From Streptomyces sp. TLI_171 (GTDB lineage: Bacteria; Actinomycetota; Actinomycetes; Streptomycetales; Streptomycetaceae), in assembly GCF_003610255.1 (NCBI RefSeq), contig NZ_RAPS01000001.1, positions 6,227,001 through 6,291,000 of the forward strand: a stretch of 64,000 bases of DNA, written 5' to 3'. The translations under genes and the position numbers were made by a program. Position 1 is the stretch's first letter; every line of letters starts with the position of its first letter. The notes under the pieces were generated by a model that saw only the letters and a list, made by a program, of their open reading frames with translations, made no database searches and was not told the DNA's origin. Positions 1-8,380 of the stretch are shown piece by piece.

Positions 1-1000
1 CCTGCCCGCACCCCCCGGCCGAAACCAGATCAACCCCGTTGTGGCCGCCCGGGCGCTGCGCGCCTGGTATGCCTCCGGCTCGGGCCGCGCCGGCAAACTC
101 CCGCCCGTGGAGGCGGTGGTGCGGCCGGCCGACGCCGACCACGACCTGATCACCGGGGACTGGTACTACCGCGTCAGCAGGGGCGCGACCGCGGTGACGT
201 GGGAGACGGTGGAGGCGCTGCACCGCGTCGGCATGCCCGACAGCCGGGGCGGGGAGCGGCGGAAGCGCTACAAGCTCGTCGCGTCGGAGGAGTTCGTCGG
301 CGCGTTGATCGACCGCTTCCGCCACCTGCCGGACGGTGCCGGTGTCGAGGACCTGCCGGTCGACGCGGCCTTCCACGACGCCCACAACCACTCCACCAAG
401 TTCGCCCCCTACGTCGAGGGACTGCGCAAACAGGAGATCCTGCCCTCCGTGGTGCAGTACCGGAGGCTGGAGAAGGCGGGCCTGGCCCAACGCCTGGACC
501 TGCCCGCACCCCCCGGCCGAAACCAGATCAACCCCGTCGTGGCCGTCGGGGCACTGCGCGCCTGGTATGCCGCCGGCTCCGGCCATGCCGGCAAACTCCC
601 AGTCAGGACCGAGGTGGTGCGGCCGGCCGACGCCGACCACGACCGGATCACCGGGGACTGGTACTACAAGGTCAAGACAGGCGAGACCGCGGTGACGCGG
701 GAGACGGTGGAGGCGCTGCACCAGGCCGGCATGCCCGGCGCCAGCCTCACCCGCGCTCAGGGTGGGGAGCCGCGGGGGCACGCGTACAAGATCGTCCCGT
801 CGAGGGAGGCGTTGCTGGCTCTGGCGGATTACCTCGCGACCCCGCGCGATGGCGGCGGGGACGCGGTGGCCGGAGCGGTGGCGCCGCTGCCCGGCCCGGA
901 GGAGGGCGGCGTCTTCACCGACGCCCACAACCAGAAGTTCCCCCTGGGCGGCTACTTCGACAACCACCGGAAGGACCAGCCACCCCGCCCCCAGGACATC
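1..1000 (+). repeat. Tandem 498-bp coding repeat (166 residues)
   Basis: The sequence at 1 recurs almost unchanged at 499, giving a period of exactly 498 bp in frame. Each unit codes for a W-Y...AGKLP...VVRPADADHD..TGDWYY...GMP module followed by an FxDAHN...F segment. The window begins within an earlier unit, so more copies may lie to the left. The start of unit 1 and the start of unit 2 are nearly identical at DNA level, while the later part of unit 2 has diverged. Confidence 0.85.
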
Positions 1001-2812
1001 CTGAAACTCCTCGACCTCGGCGAGCCCGGCATGGCCGTCGTCCGAGCACTGGACATCCAACTCACCAAGGCACAGCAACGCCACGCCACGAAGACCGCAC
1101 AAGCGAAAGCAGGAGCCGGAACAGGGAAGACGAAAGCGAAAGCGAAGACCGGGAAGGCGGGGACGGCCGGGAAGGCGGGGACGGCCGGGAAGGCGAAGGC
1201 GGGGAAGGCGGGGGCGGGGGCTGCCCGGCGGGCAGCGGTCACCGGCGTCGGCGCGGGTGCCGCGGTCGTGGCCGGTGCCGATGCCGGTACGGGCTCCGTG
1301 GTCGTGGCCGGTGCCGGAGCGGAGGGCCGGGCGGCCAAGCGCCGCCGGACCGCACCGACACGAGCGGCGGCCGGGGCGGGAGGCGGCCCGCTGCCGGGCT
1401 GGAGCCGCTACCTCAACAAGCAGCAGATCGCCTACCTGTCACAGCACGGGCTGACCCCCTACAGCCCTCCCGGTGACGGGGACTGCTTCTACCACGCCCT
1501 GCTGTCCCTGACACCAGAGACGTTCACCGCGGTGGACCCCTCCCTGACCAGCCCGCAGGCCCTGCGCGCCCACATGGCCGAGGTACTGCGCGCGGAACTG
1601 CGCAACCCACCGGGCGACCGCCCCCTGTGGAACGCCCTCGAGGACCCCGCGATCCCCCTGCACCAGCAATTCGTCGGCATCGCCGACCTGGACCCACAGG
1701 AGACCGCCCGACGACGCGCACAGGTGATCGCCGAGATCTCCACCGCCGGCAGCTGGAACAACGACACCGCCGGCGCCACCCCCTACCTCTTCCGCCTCCA
1801 CTTCAACCTCGACCTGCACATACTCCACTCCAACGGCACCACCGCCCCCCTCCTCGACGACCCCGACGGCCGATTCCCCCCGCCCACCGGCCCCACACAC
1901 ACCCTCGTCCTCAGCCAAAACCACTGGCTCGCCCTCACCCCCAACCCCACCACCACCGCCAGCGGCCCCAACACCACCACCGCGAACCCCGACACAAACC
2001 ACACCACCGGCACAAGCCACACCACCGGCACGAACCAGACCCCGAGAAACGACCCCCCCACCCCACCAACACCAGCACCAGCACCAGCACCAGCACCAGC
2101 ACCCCGCAACGGCACGACACGGCCCGGGACCACCGACGACCACGACACCGCACACCCCCCGCACACCACCGACGCCCTGCACACCACCGACGCCCTGCAC
2201 ACCACCGACGCCATGGACACCACCGACGCCATGGACACCACCGACGCCGACGACCCCACCCACCCGCAAAACATCGACGCCCTCCTGCACCTGCTGAAAA
2301 CCCTCCCCACCCTCGACACACCAGAGCAGACCGCACCGGACAACCCCCCCGACCCGCTCATCGGGACGTTCGGCCCACTCGGGATGCTCGACCCGAGCGA
2401 CCCGCTCGGGATGTCCGACATGTTCGGGCGATCCTGGGCGCTCCCCGCATCGGACGACACCCACAACCCACTCGACCCGTTCGACCTCCTCGGGGCGTCC
2501 GGGGCCAGGGCTTGGGCCCGGGCGGACGGGGACTGGTCCCGGTTCGCGGGCCGGCTCGACCACCCGGCGGACATCACGGACACGGCAGCAACGGACCACG
2601 ACGACGCCCCCATGGACATCGACCCGAAATCGAGCCCCGGAACAGGCCCGGACCACGACCCCTCCCCACACACCGCCTTCTTGTCCCAAACCGGACGAAA
2701 CGCCTACAACATCCTGTCCGGACAACCCCCGGCACACAACAACCCCCACCACCCCCCGCGAAACACCCAACCCCCTCCCCCCACCGACACACGACCACAA
2801 CAACGAACATGA
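2..2812 (+). CDS. Giant OTU-domain cysteine protease, polymorphic effector-like (5' end outside window)
   Basis: The frame is open from the first bases, so the gene starts left of the window; the GTG at 41 lies inside a repeat and is not a credible start. Residue numbers here count from that GTG. The visible part has two 166-residue repeats, an Ala/Lys/Gly-rich linker (about 350-440), an OTU protease domain (about 460-640), and a Thr/Pro/Asp-rich tail. The OTU signature is clear: GDGDCFYHAL gives the Asp and nucleophile Cys482, NHWLAL gives His628, and a SWNNDTAG stretch lies between. OTU enzymes cleave ubiquitin-like or other isopeptide/peptide bonds; the target here is unknown. The repeats weakly recall helicase-associated repeats (W-Y, GD-W-Y, GMP positions). 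Its stop overlaps the ATG of a following gene cut by an IS. Effector or toxin function is inference. Confidence 0.8.
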   Translation: MPAPPGRNQINPVVAARALRAWYASGSGRAGKLPPVEAVVRPADADHDLITGDWYYRVSRGATAVTWETVEALHRVGMPDSRGGERRKRYKLVASEEFVGALIDRFRHLPDGAGVEDLPVDAAFHDAHNHSTKFAPYVEGLRKQEILPSVVQYRRLEKAGLAQRLDLPAPPGRNQINPVVAVGALRAWYAAGSGHAGKLPVRTEVVRPADADHDRITGDWYYKVKTGETAVTRETVEALHQAGMPGASLTRAQGGEPRGHAYKIVPSREALLALADYLATPRDGGGDAVAGAVAPLPGPEEGGVFTDAHNQKFPLGGYFDNHRKDQPPRPQDILKLLDLGEPGMAVVRALDIQLTKAQQRHATKTAQAKAGAGTGKTKAKAKTGKAGTAGKAGTAGKAKAGKAGAGAARRAAVTGVGAGAAVVAGADAGTGSVVVAGAGAEGRAAKRRRTAPTRAAAGAGGGPLPGWSRYLNKQQIAYLSQHGLTPYSPPGDGDCFYHALLSLTPETFTAVDPSLTSPQALRAHMAEVLRAELRNPPGDRPLWNALEDPAIPLHQQFVGIADLDPQETARRRAQVIAEISTAGSWNNDTAGATPYLFRLHFNLDLHILHSNGTTAPLLDDPDGRFPPPTGPTHTLVLSQNHWLALTPNPTTTASGPNTTTANPDTNHTTGTSHTTGTNQTPRNDPPTPPTPAPAPAPAPAPRNGTTRPGTTDDHDTAHPPHTTDALHTTDALHTTDAMDTTDAMDTTDADDPTHPQNIDALLHLLKTLPTLDTPEQTAPDNPPDPLIGTFGPLGMLDPSDPLGMSDMFGRSWALPASDDTHNPLDPFDLLGASGARAWARADGDWSRFAGRLDHPADITDTAATDHDDAPMDIDPKSSPGTGPDHDPSPHTAFLSQTGRNAYNILSGQPPAHNNPHHPPRNTQPPPPTDTRPQQRT
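2162..2248 (+). repeat. 18-nt in-frame tandem repeat (HTTDAL/DTTDAM)
   Basis: Five successive 18-nt units code for six-residue repeats HTTDAL, HTTDAL, HTTDAM, DTTDAM, DTTDA in the low-complexity tail of the OTU protein. A shorter ACCAGC hexamer repeat (Pro-Ala) lies at about 2069-2103. These are coding microsatellite-like tracts, likely a flexible linker. Confidence 0.85.
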
Positions 2813-2909
2813 TGGACCTCACCGGCCCGACAAGCCCGCCCAATCCGTCCGGCACGATCCCCACGGAACCGATGAACACCGACACGGGCCAGCCCCCTCC
2901 ACCAAGGTC
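2809..2909 (+). pseudogene. 5' remnant of a gene coupled to the OTU gene, cut by IS3
   Basis: ATG at 2809 overlaps the OTU stop codon as ATGA, a typical sign of translational coupling. The frame reads a Pro/Thr-rich start (MMDLTGPTSPPNPSG) for 33 codons and then runs into the left end of the IS3 element at 2910. No continuation is recognisable on the far side, where the next sequence belongs to another IS. The product is unknown. A partner or immunity protein would fit the position, but nothing in the remnant shows it. Confidence 0.5.
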
Positions 2910-2965
2910 TGGGCTTGATCCGCTTTGACGGACACCTCTGATCAGGGGCCTTGGGCCCCGGAGGG

Positions 2966-3286
2966 ATGATGTCCATCATGGGGAGCATGGGGAAGAAGAA
3001 GCCGCGTCCTCGCCGCTCGTTCGCGCCGGAGTTCAAGGCCGAGATCGTCGAGCTGTGCCGGCGCGGGGACCGCTCGGTCGGTCAGGTCGCCAAGGACTTC
3101 GACCTGACCGAGACCGCGGTGCGGGCCTGGGTGAACCAGGCCCAGGCCGACGCCGGTGAACGGGACGGCCTGACCTGTGACGAACGCGAGGAACTCGCCC
3201 GGCTGCGGCGGGAGAACCGCCGCCTGCGCGAGGACGTCGACATCCTCCGCCGGGCCACGGCTTTCTTCGCGACGGAGACCCGGTGA
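2966..3286 (+). CDS. IS3 transposase OrfA (HTH protein)
   Basis: Small basic protein with a helix-turn-helix (RSFAPEFKAEIVELCRRG..SVGQVAKDFDLTETAVRAWV split over about residues 10-50) and a leucine-zipper-like end (ELARLRRENRRLREDVDILRRA). It helps the transposase bind the IS ends. Several ATGs (2966, 2969, 2978, 2987) follow a GGAGGG at 2960, so the exact start is uncertain. Its stop overlaps the orfB start as GTGA. Confidence 0.85.
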   Translation: MMSIMGSMGKKKPRPRRSFAPEFKAEIVELCRRGDRSVGQVAKDFDLTETAVRAWVNQAQADAGERDGLTCDEREELARLRRENRRLREDVDILRRATAFFATETR

Positions 3287-4158
3287 CGGTGCACCCGTTC
3301 ATCGAGGCGGAGAAGCAAGCGGGTCGCAACAACGTCAAACGGGCGTGTGAGCTGCTCAAGGTCTCCCGTGCCGCCTTCTACGCTCGCTGCAACGGCGCCG
3401 CCGGACCCCGAGCGGCGCGCGACGCCGAGCTGACGGTGAGGATCGCCGAGGTCCACGAGAGCTCGCGCGGCAGCTACGGAGCCCCGCGTGTCCACGCCGC
3501 ACTCAGGCGCGCCGGTGAGCGGTGCGGCCGGCGTCGGATTGCGCGCCTGATGCGTCGGGCCGGTCTGGCAGGTCTGCACCGTCGCCGGCGGCAGCGGACC
3601 ACCGTCCCCGACCCCAATGCCGCCGCGCGGCCCGACCTGGTCCTGCGGGACTTCCAGCCCGATCCACAGGCCACCGGGACGCGTTGGTGCGGTGACATCA
3701 CCTACGTTCCGACCGGCGAGGGCTGGCTCTACCTGGCCACCGTCATCGACATCGCCTCGCGCCGCGTCGTCGGCTGGGCGACCGCCGACCACCTGCGGAC
3801 CGAACTCGTCGCCGACGCCCTGCGGGCAGCCTGTCGACAGCGCCGTCCGAGCGGCCCGGTGATCTTCCACTCCGATCGCGGCTGCCAGTACACCAGCCGT
3901 GAATTCGCTTACCTGGCAAGCCAGTTCAACATTCAGCTTTCGGTGGGCCGCACCGGGCAGTGTTGGGACAACGCCCTCGCCGAGTCCTTCTTCGCCACCA
4001 TCAAACGCGAGTTGACCGACAACCGGACCTGGCCCAGCCGGGCCGCCGCCCACTCCGCGATCTTCGAGTGGATCGAGAGCTGGTACAACATACGAAGGCT
4101 GCACAGCAGCCTCGGCTACCGCAGCCCCGCTGAGTACGAAACCGTCCTCGCGGCCTGA
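3283..4158 (+). CDS. IS3 transposase OrfB (DDE integrase core)
   Basis: 291-residue transposase with an N-terminal HTH_21-like region and an rve/DDE core. The acidic triad is visible as GDITY (Asp), HSDRGCQYTS (Asp) and DNALAESF (Glu), followed by the conserved YNIRRLHSSLGYRSPAEYE end. It starts at GTG 3283 overlapping the orfA stop, so coupled initiation or a -1 frameshift product are both possible. The length is normal for the family and no damage is seen. Confidence 0.92.
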   Translation: MTVHPFIEAEKQAGRNNVKRACELLKVSRAAFYARCNGAAGPRAARDAELTVRIAEVHESSRGSYGAPRVHAALRRAGERCGRRRIARLMRRAGLAGLHRRRRQRTTVPDPNAAARPDLVLRDFQPDPQATGTRWCGDITYVPTGEGWLYLATVIDIASRRVVGWATADHLRTELVADALRAACRQRRPSGPVIFHSDRGCQYTSREFAYLASQFNIQLSVGRTGQCWDNALAESFFATIKRELTDNRTWPSRAAAHSAIFEWIESWYNIRRLHSSLGYRSPAEYETVLAA

Positions 4159-4251
4159 CCACCACAACGATGGTGTCCGTCAAAGCGGAGCAAGCTCAGT
4201 CGATACGGTGACTGAGCTGCCCCGAGTTTCGTGGAGTCCGCGATCGTGTGA

Positions 4252-4462
4252 TCAAGCGGTCTGCGGGAATGACTCCGGGCTCGCCCAGTACGCCTGCTCA
4301 TACTCGTCCGGCGAGACGTAGTCCAGGGCGGAGTGGAGTCGTTCACCGTTGTACCACGCGACCCACTGGAAGAGGGCCCGCTCGACCTCGTCGAAGTCCC
4401 GCCACGGCCCCTGATGTTCGATCAGTTCGGCAGTACCGTTCAGGGCCTCGGCGAGCGCGTTG
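4252..4462 (-). pseudogene. IS3 OrfB, C-terminal fragment
   Basis: Reads NALAEALNGTAELIEHQGPW...DFDEVERALFQWVAWYNGERLHSALDYVSPDEYEQAYW (abridged), the classic C-terminus of IS3-family OrfB including the catalytic Glu. It is severed at its 5' side by the IS110 element; the rest of the gene lies beyond 5809. Confidence 0.85.
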
Positions 4463-4477
4463 ACGCTCCTATAGTTG

Positions 4478-5548
4478 TCAACTCGCCTGGGAGGCCGTTC
4501 GTGGGGTAGGTCGAAGCAGGTGGTAGACCTCGCGGATGACATAGCGCTTGAGGCAGCGGATGATCTCGCGTTTCGTCCTGCCCTCGGCGGTGCGGCGGGC
4601 GACGTAGTCGATCGTTGGCTGGTGGAAGCGCATCCGGACGATGACGGTTCGGTAGATCGCGGCGTTGAGCTGGCGGTGGCCGCCGTGGTTGATCCGGTGC
4701 CTGCCGCCGGTCATGCCGGAGCCCGTGGGCACGGGAGCGATTCCCGCGAGCTTGGCGAGAGCGGCCTCGGACTTGATCCGCTCGGGGTTGTCGCCGGTCA
4801 CGACGAGGATCTCGGCGGCGGTGTCCACGCCGATGCCGAACGGCCCGAGTAGCTGCAGGGCGACCCGCTGGACCAGTTCGCCGATCATCTTCGCCAGCTC
4901 TTTGGCCTCGTCGTTCAGATACTGCCACCGCTTGACGAGCGTCCGCAGGGTGTGACCCAGTGCGTCCTCGGGTTCCTCCAGGCGGCGGGGACGCAGGGCT
5001 GCCAGATGTCGCGCCAGGGTGATCTGGGTCTTGCCGGCCATCTCCTTGCGCAGGGCGTCCGGCGCGTGGACGAGCATCGCCTTCATCGTGACCATCGCCG
5101 CGGCGCGCTGCTCGACGGCCTGGTCATGGGCGATCTTGAGCTGGCGGATCATCTCGGCCTCGCCGTCGGCGGTCTTCGGCGTGGCGGTTGCGAACCCGGC
5201 CAGGACAGCGCGGGCGGCGTTCTCGGCGTCCAGGGTGTCGGACTTGCCGTTCATGCGCCGAAGCCGCCGGTCCGGGCGGCCGGCCTCGACCACCTTGTGG
5301 CCGGACCTGCGCAGGAACGACGTCAGCGTGGCGCCGTAGGAGCCGGTGCCCTCGATCCCGAACGCCAGGACCGTGCCGAACGAGGCCGCCCAGTCGGCCA
5401 GTTGCCGGAAGCCACCGGTGTCGGTGGGTATCGTCAGCGTGGCCAGGATCCCTCCGATCGTGTCCATCACCGCCGCGACGTGCAGGTGCTTGTGCGTGTC
5501 GACGCCGACCACGACGTGCCCGGATCGGGACTGCTCGATGGTGCGCAC
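4478..5548 (-). CDS. IS110-family transposase (DEDD recombinase)
   Basis: 356 residues, full length. The N-terminal RuvC-like DEDD domain shows VGVDTHK (Asp), GIEGTG (Glu) and KSDTLDAENAAR (two Asp). The C-terminal transposase_20 part shows LGPFGIGVDTAAEILVVTGD, GIAPVPTGSG and the HRINHGGHRQLNAAIYRTV stretch that contains the serine-recombinase-like region of the family. GTG start at 5548 with GGAGGG seven bases upstream. IS110 enzymes are guided by an element-encoded RNA. Confidence 0.93.
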   Translation of the reverse strand: MRTIEQSRSGHVVVGVDTHKHLHVAAVMDTIGGILATLTIPTDTGGFRQLADWAASFGTVLAFGIEGTGSYGATLTSFLRRSGHKVVEAGRPDRRLRRMNGKSDTLDAENAARAVLAGFATATPKTADGEAEMIRQLKIAHDQAVEQRAAAMVTMKAMLVHAPDALRKEMAGKTQITLARHLAALRPRRLEEPEDALGHTLRTLVKRWQYLNDEAKELAKMIGELVQRVALQLLGPFGIGVDTAAEILVVTGDNPERIKSEAALAKLAGIAPVPTGSGMTGGRHRINHGGHRQLNAAIYRTVIVRMRFHQPTIDYVARRTAEGRTKREIIRCLKRYVIREVYHLLRPTPRTASQAS

Positions 5549-5808
5549 AGGGTTTCCCTCCGGTCGGTAGCGTGGGGTTCACCCTGTCGCCGGCCGGACG
5601 GACAGGACTGTCACGGGGATGCTTTGGCGAGTCGGCTCCAGGCTCCTATCAGGTCACGTCCGTCCGGCGGCAGCGCTTGCTGCGTGCCCGGCCGGGCGGT
5701 CGACAGATCAACGCCAGGACACTCATCGGGTCAGTCATAAGCAAGAGTCAGACCGTCTCGGCCGGGGCTACCCGATCCTTGCGGGATCCGGTACGAGAAG
5801 ACTGACAG
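5549..5808 (-). ncRNA. Putative IS110 bridge RNA region (non-coding end)
   Basis: About 260 bp upstream of the transposase, inside the IS110 element and without a convincing gene. In the IS110 subgroup the non-coding end 5' to the transposase encodes the bridge RNA that pairs with target and donor DNA. The placement and length fit; the RNA fold and guide loops were not worked out here. Confidence 0.5.
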
Positions 5809-6475
5809 TCGTGCGAGTCCGCGATGTACCCGACCGATGCCGAGGCCCCGACGTCAACGAGCCGCTCAGTGTAGCGAATTGACACATATTGGCTTCCCCT
5901 GTCGCTGTGATGGGTCAGGCCGGAGCCCTTCTTGATGCCCCGCCGCCACAGGGCCATTTCCAGCGCGTCCAGGGGCAGATCGGTTGCGCGTGTGGGTGGC
6001 GGGCTGCCATCCGACGATCATCCGCGAGTGCGCGTCCAGCACGAACGCCACGTAGACCCAGCCGGCCCAGGTCCTCACGTAGGTCAGGTCGGCCACCCAC
6101 AGCTGGTTCGGCCGGTGGGCGGTGAAGGAGCGGTTGACCAGGTCCGGCGGCCTGGGAGCGGCCGGTTCGGGGACGGTGGTGCGGCGGCGCCGGCTGCGTA
6201 TGACACCTTCGACGCCGTCCTCGCGCATCAGCCGCTCCACCGTACAGCGGGCCGTATGGATGCCCTCGCGCCGCAGCTGGCGGTGGACCCGCCTGACCCC
6301 GTAGGTTTCCCCGGAGTCCTCGTGGACGGCGCGGATCCGCTCCAGCAGTACCTCGTCCCGCACCGATCGGGCGGAACGCGGCCGGGGGCGGCGGGCGAAG
6401 TATGCGGAGACGGACAAATCAAGTTCCCGGCACATGGGCTCGACCCCGAAAGCCTTCGCGCCGGTGGTCGATCAC
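5809..6475 (-). pseudogene. IS3 OrfB, N-terminal and core fragment with frameshifts
   Basis: Contains MCRELDLSVSAYFARRPRP, GVRRVHRQLRREGI, NQLWVADLTYVRTWAGW (first Asp) and HHSDRGSQYVSIRYTERL (second Asp), but in more than one frame. One extra base lies near 6453 and another shift near 5985 (after ATHTR). The gene ends at the IS110 junction. It pairs with the fragment at 4252-4462. Confidence 0.85.
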
Positions 6476-6779
6476 CGCGTCGGCTTCGTGCGGGGCTGGT
6501 CGAGCTCCTTCGCGAAAAACACGGAGGCGGCCTTAAGGATCTCCACCGACCGAGCTCGGAGTTCTCCTTGCGGAGTTGCGCAATCTCGGCCTTCTCGGCG
6601 CTCGTCAGCAGGTCGGACCGGTCGCCCTGGTCGGCCTCGGCCTGGCGCGCCCAGTTACGCAGGGCCTCCTTATGAATGCCCAGGTCACGGGCCACGTGCG
6701 CGACTGGACGCCCGGAGGATCGGACCTCGCGGACCGCACGCTCGCGAAGCTCGTCGGGGTACTTACGTGGAGCAGGCAT
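6472..6779 (-). pseudogene. IS3 OrfA, frameshifted
   Basis: Starts normally (MPAPRKYPDELRERAVREV, HTH about residues 8-45) and reads to ENSEL. There about four bases are missing relative to the family pattern, so the zipper and C-terminus (EILKAASVFFAKELDQPRT) are found in another frame and end at 6472. Not expected to make a functional protein. Confidence 0.85.
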
Positions 6780-6978
6780 CGGACCTGTGTTCTCCCATCT
6801 GCCAGGGCGATCACGCCTGGCTTCAGGGCCTCTACAAAATCCGGTTCAGCTCAGTTCACCAGCCGTCTCTACCTCGGACCGGGCAGCCTTCGCGGAGGTC
6901 GGCCGCCCCGGGCGCAGCGCGACCAGCATGGCGCTGTGCCCGGGGCACCTGATCGGAGCTACGCGCCTGGAGAGCCTG

Positions 6979-8208
6979 TCAGCGCAGGACGACGGGCAGC
7001 GCCTGGAATCCATGGCTGATGAACGAATCAACCGGTTTGAGTTCGGACGGCCGGACGGCGAGCCGCAGGTTCGGGAAAGCCTCGAAGACGGCCGACAGGG
7101 CGATACCTGCCTCCATCCGCGCCAGTGGTGCGCCCAAGCAGCGGTGTACGCCGTAGCCGAAGGCCAGGTGGTCCTTGTCCGCACGCGTGAGGTCGAAGCG
7201 TCCGGCGTCCTCGCCGAACCGTTCGAGGTCCCATCCGGCCGCAGCGTAGGACACCATGATCGCGTCGCCGGCCCGGATGACGTCGCCCCCGGGCACGGCG
7301 ATGTCCTCGACCGCGAAGCGAAGTGGCAGGTGGGCGACGCTCGGTGCCCACCGGAGGGTCTCCTCGACGGCGTCCTCCCAGCTCGCGGTGGAGGAACGCA
7401 CCCGTGCGAGATCGGACGGGTGCGTGAGGAGCGCGTGGACCGCGTTTCCGATCAAGTGCACGGTCGTCTCGTAGCCGGCGGAGAGGATCAGCAACAAGGT
7501 GTCGAGCAGTTCCTCCTCGCTCAGGCCTTCCGATCCGGTGTCCTCATCGCCGTCCCGTGCGGCCACCAGATCGGAGGTCAGGTCGTCCCCGGGGTACTCG
7601 CGCTTGGACGCGACCAACTCGGTGAGCACCCGGTAGAGGTCGCGGTAGTTCGCCGCCGCGGCTTCCGGCGAGGCCCCTGTGGCGAAGACTCCGTCAACGG
7701 CCCGACCCAGGTCGGGGCGGACTTCGACCGGCACGCCCAAGAGTTCACAGATGACCTGGAGCGGCAGCGGTTGCGCCAGTTGCTCTCTGAGGTCCACCAC
7801 CGTTCCGGCCGGAAGCGCCCACAGACCGTCGACCAGCTCGGCACAAATTCCCTGGACGCGCGCACGGAGCGACTCGGTCCGCCGGGCGGTGAAGGCGGGA
7901 GCCACGAGCCGACGCAGTCGTCGGTGGTCGCCTCCGTAGGCGGTGAACATGTTGGTCACCGCCACCCAAGCGTACAGCGACCACTCGGGAGTGATCCGGC
8001 CCTCGATGAAGGCCGGCCAGTGGTGCCGCGCGTCCTTGGAGACCCGGTCGTCGGTCAGCAGGCTGCGGATCAATTCGTCGCTGGTGATCGACCACGCAGG
8101 TACTCCTCCCGGGAGCATCACGCGCGCCGCGGGACCGAGGGCCGCCAAGCGCTCAGCCTCCGCCCTCAGATTCTGCCCGGCCGGGTCGATGGTGTGGACG
8201 TCGTGCAC
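6979..8208 (-). CDS. Cytochrome P450
   Basis: Soluble bacterial class I P450, 409 residues from a GTG at 8208 preceded by AAGGAG six bases upstream; this start is preferred over an upstream in-frame codon. Features: I-helix ILSAGYETT (oxygen activation), K-helix EETLRW (ExxR), and heme loop FGYGVHRCLGAPLARMEA with axial Cys357. Such enzymes hydroxylate or otherwise oxidise small molecules, often in secondary metabolism, and need a ferredoxin and reductase that are not encoded nearby. Without a biosynthetic cluster around it the substrate cannot be told. The sequence is most like CYP105/CYP107-type actinomycete enzymes by general pattern. The gene stands alone between IS debris and a cell-wall protein gene. 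Confidence 0.93.
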   Translation of the reverse strand: MHDVHTIDPAGQNLRAEAERLAALGPAARVMLPGGVPAWSITSDELIRSLLTDDRVSKDARHHWPAFIEGRITPEWSLYAWVAVTNMFTAYGGDHRRLRRLVAPAFTARRTESLRARVQGICAELVDGLWALPAGTVVDLREQLAQPLPLQVICELLGVPVEVRPDLGRAVDGVFATGASPEAAAANYRDLYRVLTELVASKREYPGDDLTSDLVAARDGDEDTGSEGLSEEELLDTLLLILSAGYETTVHLIGNAVHALLTHPSDLARVRSSTASWEDAVEETLRWAPSVAHLPLRFAVEDIAVPGGDVIRAGDAIMVSYAAAGWDLERFGEDAGRFDLTRADKDHLAFGYGVHRCLGAPLARMEAGIALSAVFEAFPNLRLAVRPSELKPVDSFISHGFQALPVVLR

Positions 8209-8380
8209 GCAAGGCTCCTTGGGAGGTTGGGAGAAACGACTGTGCGTCGGCACCGTCGACCGGCAACTCCGCGGTGGCGTCGGCCGTCAGCTCCTCCGGT
8301 CCGGAGAGCAGGTCGTCGTCCCGGGAGTGCCGCGGCCCCGACGTCTGCGTGAGGCCTCGGCCCGAGGCCGGATGCCGCGG

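Larger units (their letters stand above)
2910..4198 (+). mobile_element. IS3-family insertion sequence, apparently intact
   Basis: A 1,289-bp element with imperfect terminal inverted repeats of about 27 bp that share the core CCGCTTTGACGGACACC (left end at 2910, right end inverted at 4198). A 3-bp target duplication GTC flanks it (2907-2909 and 4199-4201). It carries orfA and orfB in the usual order. All signals needed for activity appear present. Confidence 0.9.
4463..5808 (-). mobile_element. IS110-family element inserted in IS3 orfB
   Basis: The flanking orfB reads ...ADSHD on one side and NALAEA... on the other, which join to the expected GDSYDNALAEA of IS3 transposases. The inserted DNA is therefore about 1.35 kb from near 4461-4463 to near 5808-5810. 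As usual for IS110 there are no clear terminal inverted repeats and no long target duplication. It contains one transposase gene and a non-coding end of about 260 bp upstream of it. Confidence 0.85.
4213..6853 (-). mobile_element. Degenerate IS3-family element split by IS110
   Basis: A second, unrelated IS3-type element on the minus strand. Its ends begin with TGAGCTG at 4213 and in inverted orientation at 6853, with further partial similarity inward. OrfA and orfB carry several frameshifts, and an IS110 element interrupts orfB just before the catalytic Glu region. Without the inserted IS110 it would be about 1.3 kb. No target duplication could be confirmed. Confidence 0.75.

Noticed and set aside
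199..1476. Long overlapping plus-strand frame in the OTU gene
   Set aside because: It is a shadow of the real gene; composition is Arg/Gly-rich and the OTU and repeat motifs are in the other frame.
2162..2248. Short regular repeats as a possible CRISPR array
   Set aside because: The 18-nt units are directly adjacent without spacers and are in frame within the OTU protein tail.
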